From the NCBI GenBank assembly GCA_029852775.1, contig LEKJ01000051.1:1-48699 (forward strand): 48,699 nt of DNA. The letters run 5' to 3'. Both the position numbers and the translations under genes were made by a program. The notes beneath the pieces were generated by a model. That model saw only the letters and a list, made by a program, of their open reading frames with translations. It did no database searches and had not been told where the DNA came from. This document shows positions 7,879 to 17,263 of this stretch, piece after piece. Source of the stretch: Pasteurellaceae bacterium LFhippo2. Lineage in GTDB: Bacteria; Pseudomonadota; Gammaproteobacteria; Enterobacterales; Pasteurellaceae. Position 1 is the first letter of the stretch; every line of letters begins with the position of its first letter.

Positions 7879-8496
7879 ATGACTCAAATTCAACAATTTA
7901 GCCAAAAAGATTTAGAAATAGTCAAAGAAGAAGTGGTTTATCAAGGCCATTTCACAATGAAGAAAATGCACTTCCGCCACAAATTATTTAAAGGCGGAAT
8001 CAGTGATATTGTAGTACGTGAATTAATGATCAAAGGGCAAGCATCTGCTCTTATCGCTTATGATCCTGTTCGTGATAGCGTGGTTTTAGTAGAGCAAGTG
8101 CGTATCGGTGCTTACGACCCAACAACCAACCAAACGCCTTGGCTTGTTGAGCTTATTGCCGGTATGGTTGATGATGGCGAAACACCTGAAAATGTTGCCA
8201 TCCGTGAAAGCTATGAAGAAGCCGGCTTAACAGTCGAGAATGTTGAACACGCCTTAAGTATTTGGGATAGCCCCGGCGGTGCCGTTGAGCGTTTACATCT
8301 CTTTTTAGGCTTAGTCGATAGCTCACAAGTGGGTGGAGTTTATGGTTTGGAAGAAGAAGGCGAAGATATTCTGGTTCACGTTGTCAGCAGAGAACAGGCT
8401 TATCAATGGGTGGTTGAAGGTAAAATTGATAACGTAATCGCAGTGGTCGGTTTACAGTGGTTACAGTTGAATTATCAGAAGTATATTCAAAAATAA
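7879..8496 (+). CDS. nudF: ADP-ribose pyrophosphatase NudF
   Basis: A Nudix hydrolase that splits ADP-ribose to AMP and ribose 5-phosphate. The 205-residue protein contains a full Nudix box: Gly, Glu seven residues on, then RESYEEAGL, at about residues 95-117, with the ADP-ribose-specific Pro downstream (SPGGAVERLHLF). Its size and N-terminal beta domain match E. coli NudF (YqiE). It ends 20 nt after psiE in the same direction, and a convergent hairpin separates it from mtr. Confidence 0.94.
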   Translation: MTQIQQFSQKDLEIVKEEVVYQGHFTMKKMHFRHKLFKGGISDIVVRELMIKGQASALIAYDPVRDSVVLVEQVRIGAYDPTTNQTPWLVELIAGMVDDGETPENVAIRESYEEAGLTVENVEHALSIWDSPGGAVERLHLFLGLVDSSQVGGVYGLEEEGEDILVHVVSREQAYQWVVEGKIDNVIAVVGLQWLQLNYQKYIQK

Positions 8497-8498
8497 CT

Positions 8499-8530
8499 AA
8501 TGGGGACACGCTGATCACGTAGTCCCCATT
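8499..8530. terminator. Bidirectional terminator between nudF and mtr
   Basis: Arms AATGGGGAC / GTCCCCATT surround a 14-base loop in the gap between two convergent genes. It could serve both strands, though neither side has a long T-run. Confidence 0.6.
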
Positions 8531-8540
8531 CTCATATTTA

Positions 8541-9767
8541 TTAACCTTTAAACATCGGTAACTTTTCAAACATCGCTAAGAAATGGAAAGCGGCTGTTGC
8601 AATACCAAATAATGCCACAAGCACAAGGGTAAAATGACCACCTGCGACCATAAATCCCTGCTTTCCGCCTGCCATTTGTCTTGATTTCCACACCAATAAC
8701 GCAGGGATAATACAAGTCCAAATAGTCGCCACAGCCCCTGCGTAACCAATCGCTTTTAAGAAGCCTAATGGGAATAGTAACGAAAGCACTAATGGGGGTA
8801 AAAAGGTGACCGCCCAAGATTTTGTTCTGCCTGTTTTACTATTATCAAATTTGAATAGATCCGCAAAGAAATCAAATACGCCTAAACCAACCCCAATAAA
8901 CGATGACACAATAGCGCCGATTGAGAACGCGCTGATTGCTTGTTTTACAGAGCCTGATTCAATGGTATTGCCTAAGGTTTGAAGTAACACATCTAAATTG
9001 CCATCACTTGCAATCACTGGTGCAAACTCATTACGTGGAAGGTTGCCAAAAATCGCGATAATCCACCATAAATAGAGCACAAGAGAAATCAACGTACCGC
9101 CTAAAATCGCATATTTTGCTTTATTCTCATCGCCATAATAGGCACGCATTGATGCTACAGAATGATGATAACCAAAAGATGTTAGCGCAATCGGCAGTAA
9201 TCCCATCGCATAAATCGCATAATCAGAATCACCACTTTGGCTATTTAACAACGTTGTTAAATCCACGTTCATTGTTAAACCGAAGATACTCATTCCAAAA
9301 GTTACGATCATAAAAATAATCAATAACACCGAAAAGCGATCAACTAAGCGTGTTGAATGCCACACAAAGAACGAGAAAAATAGCACACAGACAATCGACC
9401 AAATTCGTGAATCTGCCGTCACAAAACTGCTAGTTAATTCGCCTAAAATCCCACCTGTTGCGGTTGTGTAAGCATAAAGCAGAATACAGCCCACAAAACA
9501 GACCGCTAAGTTATTGATTGTATTCGCGGTATTACCCAACAAACTTTTGGTTACCGTATTAAAAGACGCTCGAATATCGAAATGTTTATAGGCTTCAAGT
9601 AAAAGCCAACCCGAAAGCGTCATCATCGCCATAGTAAAACAGAGGGTTAAAATAGACCAAATTGTCCAAGCGCCAGCCCCCGATGTTGGCAAGCCAAGCA
9701 TTCCAGCACCCACACAGGCACTCGCAATAATACAAGCGCCCCCAAAAACAGAAGGTGTCTTTTTCAT
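8541..9767 (-). CDS. mtr: Tryptophan-specific permease Mtr (HAAAP family)
   Basis: A proton-coupled aromatic amino-acid permease of 408 residues with about eleven transmembrane helices. The N-terminal motif GGACIIASACVGAGMLGLP is the first-helix substrate-binding stretch of the hydroxy/aromatic amino-acid permease family. Internal segments (SFGYHHSVASM, GNLPRNEFAPV, GVFDFFADLFKFD, GFLKAIGYAGAVATIW) resemble E. coli Mtr more than TyrP, so tryptophan is the most likely substrate, but tyrosine cannot be excluded from sequence alone. Transcribed on its own between nudF and dprA. Confidence 0.82.
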   Translation of the reverse strand: MKKTPSVFGGACIIASACVGAGMLGLPTSGAGAWTIWSILTLCFTMAMMTLSGWLLLEAYKHFDIRASFNTVTKSLLGNTANTINNLAVCFVGCILLYAYTTATGGILGELTSSFVTADSRIWSIVCVLFFSFFVWHSTRLVDRFSVLLIIFMIVTFGMSIFGLTMNVDLTTLLNSQSGDSDYAIYAMGLLPIALTSFGYHHSVASMRAYYGDENKAKYAILGGTLISLVLYLWWIIAIFGNLPRNEFAPVIASDGNLDVLLQTLGNTIESGSVKQAISAFSIGAIVSSFIGVGLGVFDFFADLFKFDNSKTGRTKSWAVTFLPPLVLSLLFPLGFLKAIGYAGAVATIWTCIIPALLVWKSRQMAGGKQGFMVAGGHFTLVLVALFGIATAAFHFLAMFEKLPMFKG

Positions 9768-9801
9768 TTAATTACCTTAATTATCCACACTTAAAAAGGA
9801 G

Positions 9802-10941
9802 CTAATTGTACTCTTGAACGTATCCCCCTTCCACTTGTTTAATTGCGCCTAACAACTCTAAATTTAATAATTCGATTAATGCTTGAGCAACATCCATTTC
9901 ACAACGCTTGGCAAGTTCATCAATACTGATCGGCTCAAGGGAAATCTGATCAAAAAGCTGTTGCTGACAAGCGGTGAGATTTTCGGGCTGTTTTGCAAAT
10001 TTTTGCGGAGAAATGACCGGTTGTTTAGGCTTTTTCGGTTGTTCATCAAATAACGAGAATTGCGTTACTGTTGGTTGCTGTTGTAATGAAATAGCGTCCA
10101 AAATATCTTCAACATTTTCCACTAACAGCGCCCCTTCTTTAATCAGCTTATGACAACCTTGACTATAAGGATTCTGCACCGCATTCGGCAAGGCAAACAC
10201 TTCTCTGCCCTGCTCTAGCGCATAACGGGCAGTAATTAATGAACCGCTATTAATTGTCGCCTCTACAACTAAAGTCCCTAACGATAATCCACTAATAATG
10301 CGATTACGGCGTGGGAAATTTTCAGCAAGGGGCGATTGAGTTGGAATAAATTCCGAAATTAGCGCACCGCCAGTTTCCACAATCTGCTCTGCTAATTTTT
10401 TATGGCGTACTGGATAGATATTGGCAAGTCCGCTCCCCAACACCGCCAAAGTAACTCCACCTGCCTCTATCGCCTTTTGATGACAAAAGCCATCAATCCC
10501 AATCGCTAAACCACTGGTAACCGCCAAATTATTTTTCACTAATTCCGTAGCAAAATAGCCAGCCCAATATTCGCCATAGCTAGAATAATCCCGACTACCG
10601 ACCATTGCGATTTGTGGCAATGACAGCGCGTTGGTATTGCCTTTTACAAATAAAATCGGGGGCGCCGTGCTGATTTGCTTAAGTAGAAATGGATAATCGT
10701 CATCAAACAAATTAACAAGATGATTATCTTCGCCTTCAGCCCATTCCAACGCAGGTTCAATCCAATGTAAATCGGGATGAAACCAACGCTGAATCTGTTT
10801 TTCATTCCAACCGATTTGACGCAATTGCGATTTGTCATATTGGCAAAATTCGGCAAAATCCACCTCCGCCAACAACCGCCCAATCCGTTGCGCCCCAAAT
10901 TGTGGAATTTGTAGTAGTTTAAGTATTTCATAATTACACAT
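9802..10941 (-). CDS. dprA: DNA-processing protein DprA
   Basis: DprA protects incoming single-stranded DNA during natural transformation and loads RecA. The 379-residue protein contains the Rossmann-like core: MVGSRDYSSYG, then SGLAIGIDGFCHQ, AVLGSGLANIYP and ENFPRRNRIISGLS. A C-terminal winged-helix DML1-like domain follows from about 310. The ATG at 10941 is preferred over 10956 because AGGAGAAA lies five bases upstream. An uptake-signal core occurs inside the gene at 9966. Its presence beside def fits the conserved smf/dprA-def arrangement, and it supports natural competence together with the uptake sequences. Confidence 0.96.
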   Translation of the reverse strand: MCNYEILKLLQIPQFGAQRIGRLLAEVDFAEFCQYDKSQLRQIGWNEKQIQRWFHPDLHWIEPALEWAEGEDNHLVNLFDDDYPFLLKQISTAPPILFVKGNTNALSLPQIAMVGSRDYSSYGEYWAGYFATELVKNNLAVTSGLAIGIDGFCHQKAIEAGGVTLAVLGSGLANIYPVRHKKLAEQIVETGGALISEFIPTQSPLAENFPRRNRIISGLSLGTLVVEATINSGSLITARYALEQGREVFALPNAVQNPYSQGCHKLIKEGALLVENVEDILDAISLQQQPTVTQFSLFDEQPKKPKQPVISPQKFAKQPENLTACQQQLFDQISLEPISIDELAKRCEMDVAQALIELLNLELLGAIKQVEGGYVQEYN

Positions 10942-10960
10942 ATTTTCTCCTATCAACTAA

Positions 10961-11035
10961 GCGGGCGTACGCAGTACGCCCCTACGATTAAGCGCTATTC
11001 AAAGAACGAATGTAGGGCGTATTGCATACGCCCGC
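10961..11035. repeat. GTAG-hairpin repeat pair (family A, inverted)
   Basis: Two elements of 24-25 bases sit head-out in the dprA-def gap. One (10961-10985) reads GTAGGGGCGTAC on the minus strand, the other (11012-11035) reads GTAGGGCGTATTGCATACG on the plus strand. Each is itself a hairpin with arms such as GGGCGTA / TACGCCC. The same family recurs at 11643, 19794, 35095 and 35144. A 5' GTAG next to a GC-rich palindrome is the hallmark of REP elements. Confidence 0.8.
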
Positions 11036-11123
11036 CAGATATTTTTTTCATTCCCTAATAGTAAGAAAACGTCTAAAATAGCCAACTTATAAATTTTTAT
11101 TTTTCGATAGAGATCACAAAAAA

Positions 11124-11636
11124 ATGTCAGTTTTAGATGTATTAATTTACCCAGATGATAATTTAGCGAAGGTTTGCGAGCCTGTTACCCAAGTTGATGA
11201 TGAGCTACGCGCTTTTATCGATGATATGTTCGATACGATGTACGAACACGAAGGTATCGGCCTAGCGGCTCCGCAGGTAAATGTATTAAAACGCGTAATT
11301 ACTATTGATATTGAAGGCGATAAAGCTAACCAAATCGTATTAATCAACCCAGAAATCACCGAAAGCAGTGGCGAAACAGGTATCGAAGAAGGGTGTTTAT
11401 CTATCCCAGGTTGTCGTGCGCTTGTGCCACGCAAAGAGAAATTAACGGTGAAAGCATTAAACCGTAATGGCGAAGAATTTACCTTAGAAGCAGATGGCCT
11501 ACTCGCAATCTGTATTCAACACGAAATCGATCATCTAAATGGTGTGTTATTTGTGGATCATATTTCACAATTAAAACGCCAGCGTATTCGTGAAAAAATG
11601 ATGAAATTGAAAAAACAGATTTCACGTGCTAAATAA
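11124..11636 (+). CDS. def: Peptide deformylase
   Basis: Removes the formyl group from the initiator methionine of new polypeptides; a ferrous/zinc metallopeptidase in the cytosol. The 170-residue protein shows the three family motifs in order: [16 protein letters not shown] (Cys metal ligand) and HEIDHLNG (HExxH, two His ligands and catalytic Glu). Normal length. It is divergent from dprA, with GTAG repeats in between; fmt, usually next, does not follow here. Confidence 0.98.
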   Translation: MSVLDVLIYPDDNLAKVCEPVTQVDDELRAFIDDMFDTMYEHEGIGLAAPQVNVLKRVITIDIEGDKANQIVLINPEITESSGETGIEEGCLSIPGCRALVPRKEKLTVKALNRNGEEFTLEADGLLAICIQHEIDHLNGVLFVDHISQLKRQRIREKMMKLKKQISRAK

Positions 11637-11642
11637 TATTGT

Positions 11643-11690
11643 GTAGGGGCGTGTTGCACACGCCCGCGGGCGTACGCAGTACGCCCCTAC
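11643..11690. repeat. 48-bp inverted GTAG-hairpin pair (family A), copy 1
   Basis: Two family-A elements meet head-to-head: GTAGGGGCGTGTTGCACACG running right and CGTACGCAGTACGCCCCTAC as its partner. The 48 bases are identical to those at 19794-19841. It begins seven bases after the def stop. Confidence 0.85.
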
Positions 11691-11759
11691 GAATAAGGAA
11701 TAATTCTTCTGTATCAGAGAGAAAGTAACGGTCAATTTTATATAATTAAGGAGAGAACT

Positions 11760-12422
11760 ATGATTACCCTTTATGCTATTAAACAATCGCGTGCCTATCG
11801 TATTGCGTGGCTATTAGAAGCATTGGAATTAGAGTATCAACTGGAATTATTTGATCGTGATGAACAGACCTTTTTAGCGCCTAAACAACTAAAAGAAATT
11901 CATCCCTTAGGAAAATCGCCTACTTTAGTTGATGGCGATTTAGTGATTGCGGAAAGTGGCGCTATTGTTGAGTATCTACTCTCTCGTTATGATACGGAAA
12001 ACCGTTTTAAACCAAATGCAGATAGCAAAGAATATACCGACTATCTATTCTGGACACATTATGCGGAAGGTTCTTTAATGCCGTGGCTATTAATTTCGGT
12101 GATCTTCAAACGTATTGCAGCGAAAAAAATGGTGTTCTTTGCTCGCCCTATCATTCATAAATTAGTGGCGACGGTGATGACTAATTTAGTTATTCCACAA
12201 CTACGTACCCACTTAAATCACGTAGAACAATCTCTTGAAGGCAAAAAATGGCTATTAGGTGATCAGCTCACTGGTGCTGATTTTATGATGAGCTTCCCAT
12301 TGCAAGCTGTCGCTCGAAACTCACCGCTTGATCTGCCAAATATTCGTGCTTATGTGGAACGTTTAGAACAAGAACCAAGTTTCCAAAAAGTTGAACAGAA
12401 ACTCGGTAAATTTAGTATTTAA
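11760..12422 (+). CDS. Glutathione S-transferase family protein
   Basis: A 220-residue protein with an N-terminal thioredoxin-like domain (ITLYAIKQSRAYRIAWLLEAL, about 1-80, with the cis-Pro/Glu-Ser glutathione-binding segment LVIAESGAIVEYL) and an all-helical C-terminal domain. This is the bacterial GST type seen across Pasteurellaceae. The substrate is unknown. It starts after GGAGAGAACT and is followed by a terminator-like inverted pair of variant uptake cores, so it is probably monocistronic. Confidence 0.85.
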   Translation: MITLYAIKQSRAYRIAWLLEALELEYQLELFDRDEQTFLAPKQLKEIHPLGKSPTLVDGDLVIAESGAIVEYLLSRYDTENRFKPNADSKEYTDYLFWTHYAEGSLMPWLLISVIFKRIAAKKMVFFARPIIHKLVATVMTNLVIPQLRTHLNHVEQSLEGKKWLLGDQLTGADFMMSFPLQAVARNSPLDLPNIRAYVERLEQEPSFQKVEQKLGKFSI

Positions 12423-12428
12423 CTCTCA

Positions 12429-12474
12429 ACAACCGGTCTGATTTGCAAAAAATTTTGCAAATCGAACCGGTTGT
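12429..12474. terminator. Inverted pair of variant uptake-like cores (ACAACCGGT)
   Basis: ACAACCGGT at 12429-12437 and its complement ACCGGTTGT at 12466-12474 enclose an A/T-rich spacer with TTTGCAAA and TTTTGCAAAT. The arrangement matches an inverted uptake-signal terminator, except that the core has C where the canonical ACAAGCGGT has G. It lies directly after the GST gene. Confidence 0.6.
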
Positions 12475-12496
12475 AAAACAAAATTAGGAACAAAAT

Positions 12497-13423
12497 ATGA
12501 TTATTGTAACTGGTGGCGCTGGCTTTATTGGTAGCAACATTGTTAAAGCATTAAATGAAATGGGTCGCCGTGATATTTTAGTGGTGGATAACCTAAAAAA
12601 TGGCGAAAAATTTATTAACTTAGTCGATTTAGATATTGCTGACTACTGCGATAAAGAAGACTTTATTGCCTCTGTAATTGCAGGTGATGATTTCGGCCCA
12701 ATCGACGCTGTATTCCACGAAGGTGCGTGTTCAGCAACAACGGAATGGGACGGTAAATACTTAATGCAGAATAACTACGAATACTCAAAAGAGTTATTAC
12801 ACTTCTGCTTAGATCGTCAAATCCCATTCTTCTACGCTTCAAGCGCAGCAACTTACGGCGGCAGAACCGACAACTTTATCGAAGAACGTAAATTTGAAGG
12901 CCCATTAAACGTTTACGGCTATTCAAAATTCTTATTTGATGAGTATGTACGTCAAATTTTACCAGAAGCAGACTCACCAGTATGTGGTTTTAAATACTTC
13001 AACGTTTATGGCCCACGTGAACAGCACAAAGGCTCAATGGCGAGTGTGGCATTCCACTTAAACAACCAAATCTTAAAAGGTGAAAACCCGAAATTATTCG
13101 CAGGTTCAGAAGGTTTCTTACGTGATTTTATCTATGTAGAAGATGTCGCGAAAGTGAATTTATGGGCGTGGCAAAATGGCGTGTCGGGTATCTTTAACTT
13201 AGGTACAGGCAATGCGGAATCATTCCGTGCCGTTGCGGAAGCGGTGTTAGATTTCCACAAAAAAGGCGAAACCGAAACAATCCCATTCCCAGACCACTTA
13301 AAATCACGCTACCAAGCATATACTCAAGCGGATTTGACTAAATTACGTGAAGCGGGATATACAGGTACATTTAAAACCGTTGCGGAAGGCACAAAAGCCT
13401 ATATGGAATGGTTGAATAGGTAA
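12497..13423 (+). CDS. hldD: ADP-L-glycero-D-manno-heptose 6-epimerase
   Basis: Makes the activated L,D-heptose used for the lipopolysaccharide/lipooligosaccharide inner core. The 308-residue SDR protein has the NAD(P)-binding motif [10 protein letters not shown] at the N-terminus and the catalytic [11 protein letters not shown] (YxxxK) near residues 139-149, plus the family segment [18 protein letters not shown]. Length equals E. coli HldD. It has its own ribosome binding site (TTAGGAAC) and ends in a strong hairpin at 13431-13454. Confidence 0.97.
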   Translation: MIIVTGGAGFIGSNIVKALNEMGRRDILVVDNLKNGEKFINLVDLDIADYCDKEDFIASVIAGDDFGPIDAVFHEGACSATTEWDGKYLMQNNYEYSKELLHFCLDRQIPFFYASSAATYGGRTDNFIEERKFEGPLNVYGYSKFLFDEYVRQILPEADSPVCGFKYFNVYGPREQHKGSMASVAFHLNNQILKGENPKLFAGSEGFLRDFIYVEDVAKVNLWAWQNGVSGIFNLGTGNAESFRAVAEAVLDFHKKGETETIPFPDHLKSRYQAYTQADLTKLREAGYTGTFKTVAEGTKAYMEWLNR

Positions 13424-13430
13424 TCAAACA

Positions 13431-13454
13431 AAAGGGAACCTGTTGGTTCCCTTT
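13431..13454 (+). terminator. Terminator of hldD
   Basis: Arms AAAGGGAACC / GGTTCCCTTT with a TGTT loop, followed by T-rich sequence. A standard Rho-independent terminator eight bases after the stop. Confidence 0.85.
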
Positions 13455-13468
13455 TTATGTTATGCAAT

Positions 13469-13492
13469 GGTGGGCAAGGATGCCCACCCTAC
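13469..13492 (-). repeat. GTAG-hairpin repeat (family C)
   Basis: On the minus strand this reads GTAGGGTGGGCATCC followed by TTGCCCACC: a GTAG head and hairpin arms GGTGGGCA / TGCCCACC. The same sequence occurs in the opposite orientation at 28819-28842, at the far end of the sugar-acid region. Here it lies just after ulaF. Confidence 0.8.
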
Positions 13493-13495
13493 GAA

Positions 13496-14188
13496 TTATT
13501 GTCCATAATACGCATTTTTTCCGTGTTTGCGTAAATAGTGCTTATCTAATAACTCTTGCTGCATTGAACCAATATTCGGGCGGATTTGATGGCTCACAAA
13601 ATTCATATAAGCCACTTCTTCTAGCACCACTGAGTTATGTACCGCGTCAAAGGCATCTTTACCCCATGTGAATGGGCCGTGAGAGTGAACTAGAACGCCA
13701 GGAACCATTGAAGGCTCAATATTGCGTTTACGGAAGGTTTCTACAATCACTTTACCTGTTTCTAATTCGTATTCGCCAGCAATTTCTTCTGGGGTCATAC
13801 GACGAGTGCAAGGGACTGAACCGTAGAAGTAGTCGCCTTGGGTCGTCCCTAATGCAAGGATATCTTCCCCTGCTTGCGCCCATGCGGTTGCATGGCGAGA
13901 GTGAGTATGCACTACCCCGCCAATTTCAGGGAATTGACGATATAGCTCTAAGTGAGTTGCGGTATCAGATGATGGCTTTTTATCGCCCCATACTTTGTTA
14001 CCTTGAAGATCGACAATTACAATATCATCCGCAGTCATCACATCATAGTCCACGCCTGATGGTTTGATTGCAACTAGGCCAGTTTCTTTGTCGATTTCAC
14101 TTACATTACCCCAAGTAAAAGTCACCAATTTATACTTAGGTAACTCAAGATTGGCTTTTAATACTCTTTCACGTAATTCTTTTAACAT
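13496..14188 (-). CDS. ulaF: L-ribulose-5-phosphate 4-epimerase UlaF
   Basis: Last step of ascorbate use: converts L-ribulose 5-phosphate to D-xylulose 5-phosphate, which enters the pentose-phosphate pathway. The 230-residue class II aldolase-fold protein carries the zinc-binding [14 protein letters not shown] (two His) and the third ligand in [12 protein letters not shown]. It overlaps ulaE by seven bases, so the two are translationally coupled. AraD/SgbE are paralogues of nearly the same sequence; the ula assignment rests on neighbours. Confidence 0.93.
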   Translation of the reverse strand: MLKELRERVLKANLELPKYKLVTFTWGNVSEIDKETGLVAIKPSGVDYDVMTADDIVIVDLQGNKVWGDKKPSSDTATHLELYRQFPEIGGVVHTHSRHATAWAQAGEDILALGTTQGDYFYGSVPCTRRMTPEEIAGEYELETGKVIVETFRKRNIEPSMVPGVLVHSHGPFTWGKDAFDAVHNSVVLEEVAYMNFVSHQIRPNIGSMQQELLDKHYLRKHGKNAYYGQ

Positions 14189-15042
14189 TGGAAACCACCT
14201 TCTTTCATTTTTTGTTCAATCCAACGGCGAGCATTGATAATTTCCGCAATTGGCTCTTCAGCTTTTTCTGTCCACATCTCAATTAAGAATGCGCCACGAT
14301 AATTTAATTCTGCTAAGGTTTTGAAACAAGCAGGGAAATCCACACAACCGTCACCAAATGGCACATCACGGAATTGACCTTTACAAGTTTCTGTTACTTT
14401 ATAGGTATCTTTTAAGTGAATAGCTGAGATTTTGTTGATACCTAATTTAAGCTCTTCTGCCACATTATCGTTCCACGCAGAAAGATTGCCTAAATCTGGA
14501 TAAACGGTAAACCAAGGCGAGTCGATAATCTCATCCCATTTTTTCCAGCGAGAAATTGAGCTCATAAATTTGGTATCCATAATCTCAACAGCAATGGTCA
14601 CTTGATTACTTGCCGCAAGCTCAACCGCCCACTCTAAACCCTCTTGGAAACGTTGGATAGTGCCTTCATCTTGCTCTTCGTAATAGACATCATAGCCCGC
14701 AAGTTGAATGGTGCGAATGCCGAGATCTACCGCTAATTGAATCGCCTTCTCCATAATTTCGTAAGCTTTTTGGCGCGTTGCTTCATCACGGCTACCAAAT
14801 GGGAAACGGCGGTGTCCTGAAAGACACATAGATGGAATGGTTACGCCTGTATTGATAATTGCCTTTACTAACTCAATACGCTCTTCTTTTGTCCAATCTA
14901 AACGCGCTAAACGTTCATCGGTTTCATCCACTGAAATTTCAACGAAATCAAAACCACAAGTTTTCGCAATAGAAAGACGATCTTGCCAACTAATATTTTT
15001 TGGCAATGCTTTTTCGTAAATACCTAATTTATGTTTTCTCAC
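14182..15042 (-). CDS. ulaE: L-xylulose-5-phosphate 3-epimerase UlaE
   Basis: Converts L-xylulose 5-phosphate to L-ribulose 5-phosphate. A TIM-barrel sugar-phosphate epimerase with the strongly conserved blocks [44 protein letters not shown] and [13 protein letters not shown] place the start at the GTG at 15042 (286 residues): AAAGG lies about eight bases upstream and the resulting N-terminus lines up with E. coli UlaE (284). A GTG at 15051 in the same frame is the alternative. In E. coli ulaE sits in the ulaABCDEF operon; here it is on the ulaG-ulaR side. Confidence 0.94.
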   Translation of the reverse strand: MRKHKLGIYEKALPKNISWQDRLSIAKTCGFDFVEISVDETDERLARLDWTKEERIELVKAIINTGVTIPSMCLSGHRRFPFGSRDEATRQKAYEIMEKAIQLAVDLGIRTIQLAGYDVYYEEQDEGTIQRFQEGLEWAVELAASNQVTIAVEIMDTKFMSSISRWKKWDEIIDSPWFTVYPDLGNLSAWNDNVAEELKLGINKISAIHLKDTYKVTETCKGQFRDVPFGDGCVDFPACFKTLAELNYRGAFLIEMWTEKAEEPIAEIINARRWIEQKMKEGGFQC

Positions 15043-15074
15043 TGCATACACCTTTTATTCTTTATTATTGAGTT

Positions 15075-15104
15075 ACAACCGGTTCGATTTTCAAAAAATT
15101 TTGC
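15075..15104 (-). repeat. Single variant uptake-like element between ulaR and ulaE
   Basis: ACAACCGGTTCGATTTTC followed by AATTTTGCAAAT: the variant core with the usual A/T tail, unpaired. It falls in the ulaE-ulaR gap. Confidence 0.5.
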
Positions 15105-15107
15105 AAA

Positions 15108-15851
15108 TCAGGCTAAAATCACTTCCAATCCACGATCCCTTAATTTTTGGATAACATCAGGATCAGCTTCTCTGCCAGTAATCAATACGTCTATATCATC
15201 TAATTTTGTGAATAACATTCCAACTTGTTTGCCAAGCTTGGAGCTATCAAGTAGCACAACATATTTCCCCGATTTTGCAGACATCTGTTGCTCAGAATTA
15301 GCGATGATCATATCGGTTTTATATAGCCCTTCTTCTGTAAACCCTTTGCCACTGGTAAACATAATATTCGCCATATAGGTCGTTTCATTTTGGGTATTTA
15401 ATGACAAAGTCACCGCTTTATTTCGATTATATTGCCCGCCCATAATCACAATATCTTCGTGATTACTCTCAATTAGATGATTTGCAAGCGGGAGATAATT
15501 TGTCATTATCTGTACTTTGCGCCCACACAAATTGCTACCAAGCATCATCATTGTCGAACCGCAAGTCAACAGAACGCTCTCGCCTTCTCGGCAAAGTCGG
15601 CTAGCTTCTTCGGCAATTCGTTGTTTTTCTTCGCTATTAGCCACATCTAGAGTACTTGTTGGCAACTCTAAACCATTTGCTTCAGCGCCATTACGCACTT
15701 TTTTTAGCAACCCTAATTCATTTAATTTATTGATATCACGCCTAGCTGTTGCTGGAGAAACTTTAAGATAATCAATAATTTCTTGGGTTGCGAGAACTTT
15801 GCGCTGGTTTAATAACGTTAATAACTGTTTATGTCGATAATTCTCGTTCAT
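15108..15851 (-). CDS. ulaR: Ascorbate operon repressor UlaR (DeoR family)
   Basis: A 247-residue DeoR-family regulator: N-terminal winged HTH (residues about 7-60, with SPATARRDINKLNELGLLKK as recognition region) and a C-terminal sugar-phosphate sensor domain (SVLLTCGSTMMMLG, MTNYLPLANHLIE, VVLLDSSKLG). It resembles E. coli UlaR along its length; in E. coli UlaR responds to L-ascorbate 6-phosphate. The ATG at 15851 is selected because GGAGATG lies just upstream and the HTH then starts normally. It is between ulaG and ulaE on one strand. Confidence 0.93.
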   Translation of the reverse strand: MNENYRHKQLLTLLNQRKVLATQEIIDYLKVSPATARRDINKLNELGLLKKVRNGAEANGLELPTSTLDVANSEEKQRIAEEASRLCREGESVLLTCGSTMMMLGSNLCGRKVQIMTNYLPLANHLIESNHEDIVIMGGQYNRNKAVTLSLNTQNETTYMANIMFTSGKGFTEEGLYKTDMIIANSEQQMSAKSGKYVVLLDSSKLGKQVGMLFTKLDDIDVLITGREADPDVIQKLRDRGLEVILA

Positions 15852-15886
15852 TATTTCATCTCCTTTTCCGCTAATAATGAACAATC

Positions 15887-15910
15887 AGCCACGCTTTTGC
15901 AAGCGTGGCT
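15887..15910. terminator. Hairpin between ulaG and ulaR
   Basis: Arms AGCCACGCTT / AAGCGTGGCT with a four-base loop. On the minus strand no clear T-run follows, so it more likely moderates read-through or stabilises the ulaG message than fully terminates. Confidence 0.5.
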
Positions 15911-15922
15911 GTGAGCATTTAA

Positions 15923-17014
15923 TTACAACATTGATTTAAATTGGATATTTGGCTCTTGCTCGAAGCAGTCGTCAAAACCACGTGGGTGATGATATTCAAT
16001 TAAATCTTTGTCGCGAGGATATACGTATTTGCCGCCCACTTCCCAAATAAATGGGTGGAATTTATATTGTAAGCGGTCTTTACGCATACGCCATAACTCG
16101 ATGATTTCTTGTGTGCTTGCCATAAAGTTCGTCCAGATATCGTGGTGAACTGGGATAATCACTTTGGCACGTAAACATTCCGCCATACGTAATAAATCGA
16201 TAGATGTCATTTTATCTGCGATACCTACTGGGTTTTCGCCGTAGTTATTTAATGCCACATCGATATCGAATTGTTTACCGTGTTTCGCAAATTGGATTGA
16301 GTAGTGAGAGTCTGCACCGTGGTAAATCGTACCGCCTGGTGTTTTGAATACGTAGTTAACTGCTTTACGACCCATTTCTTCATCTGATGGGCAAAGGCCT
16401 GCTAATTCGCCACCTTGTTCTTCTGCACCTTCAACAGGTAAAGTCACTAAACAAGTACGGTCAAATGAATCTAATGCGTGAATTTCAACGTCTTTTAATT
16501 TCACTACATCACCTGGTTTAACAACGATGATACGCTCTTCTGGCACGCCCCATTTTTTCCATAATTCTGCACAGTGCCATGGGCCAACAAATTTAACGTG
16601 ACCTAAATTTGGGTTATTGATAATTGCCGCGGCTACGTTTACATCAATATGATCGCTGTGATAGTGAGAAGCAAGAATGAAGTCCACTTCGTTAATCATA
16701 AATGGATCTAACACCATCGGCTGTGCGCGTAAGTTTGGTTGTAATTTACGTACGCCCGCCATATTCGCCATTTGATGACCACGCACCATATCTTTTACTT
16801 TTTTGGTTGATTTACCGCGGCCACACCATAAGTCCATACAGATGTTTGCGCCAGCTGGAGTTTTAATCCACACGCCCACGCAACCTAACCACCACATTGC
16901 GAAGTTACCTTCTGGAACCACTTCGTTTTCAATCTCTTCGTTTAACCATGTACCCCATTCTGGGAATGTAGAAAGAATCCAACTTTCGCGTGTGATTTCT
17001 TGAATTTTGCTCAT
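15923..17014 (-). CDS. ulaG: L-ascorbate-6-phosphate lactonase UlaG
   Basis: Opens the lactone ring of L-ascorbate 6-phosphate to give 3-keto-L-gulonate 6-phosphate. A 363-residue metallo-beta-lactamase-fold enzyme with the metal motif [10 protein letters not shown] (HxHxDH) and further His ligands in HGADSHYS and PVHHDIW. The ATG at 17014 fits the ribosome binding site AGGAGAAA and the conserved start [12 protein letters not shown]; the upstream in-frame extension to 17062 lies in the control region. It is the first gene of the leftward ula unit. Confidence 0.96.
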   Translation of the reverse strand: MSKIQEITRESWILSTFPEWGTWLNEEIENEVVPEGNFAMWWLGCVGVWIKTPAGANICMDLWCGRGKSTKKVKDMVRGHQMANMAGVRKLQPNLRAQPMVLDPFMINEVDFILASHYHSDHIDVNVAAAIINNPNLGHVKFVGPWHCAELWKKWGVPEERIIVVKPGDVVKLKDVEIHALDSFDRTCLVTLPVEGAEEQGGELAGLCPSDEEMGRKAVNYVFKTPGGTIYHGADSHYSIQFAKHGKQFDIDVALNNYGENPVGIADKMTSIDLLRMAECLRAKVIIPVHHDIWTNFMASTQEIIELWRMRKDRLQYKFHPFIWEVGGKYVYPRDKDLIEYHHPRGFDDCFEQEPNIQFKSML

Positions 17015-17040
17015 TTGAGTTTCTCCTGTTAGGAATAGAA

Positions 17041-17071
17041 TAAAATAATCACAAATAATCATAATAAATCA
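17041..17071. promoter_or_regulatory. Phased decamer repeats, candidate UlaR operator
   Basis: Three consecutive ten-base units each end in AATC (AATAATC, AATAATC, ATAAATC), each followed by ACA or ATA. Related AATAATCAAA copies sit 32 bases apart around the perfect CRP site. The ten-base period places them on one DNA face. UlaR binding is an inference from position and from the presence of copies in front of both divergent units. Confidence 0.45.
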
Positions 17072-17102
17072 CAAAATTTTGTAAAATTCTTTTTTCCTCT
17101 TT

Positions 17103-17118
17103 TGTGATCTACATCTCA
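17103..17118. promoter_or_regulatory. CRP-like site on the ulaG side
   Basis: TGTGA-TCTACA-TCTCA matches nine of ten consensus half-site bases of the TGTGA-N6-TCACA motif. It lies about 90-105 bases upstream of the ulaG start. Confidence 0.6.
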
Positions 17119-17247
17119 TTTTTTATTTAAACGACATTTCAAAACTCTTAAAAGGCTTACCAAACAACAATTCATTAACTTTTTAAACCAATATAAAAAA
17201 CAAATTTAATATTAATTGTTAACTTTTCCCTGAATAATCAAAAATTT

Positions 17248-17263
17248 TGTGATCTTATTCACA
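17248..17263. promoter_or_regulatory. Perfect CRP site upstream of ulaA
   Basis: TGTGATCTTATTCACA matches all ten consensus half-site bases. Its centre is about 60 bases before the transcription start predicted from TATTAT at 17303-17308, a class I-like position. This indicates catabolite control of ascorbate uptake. Confidence 0.78.

Noticed and set aside
17103-17263. An FNR or ArcA site in the ula control region
   Set aside because: The palindromes match the CRP pattern TGTGA-N6-TCACA; the TTGAT half-sites needed for FNR are not there.
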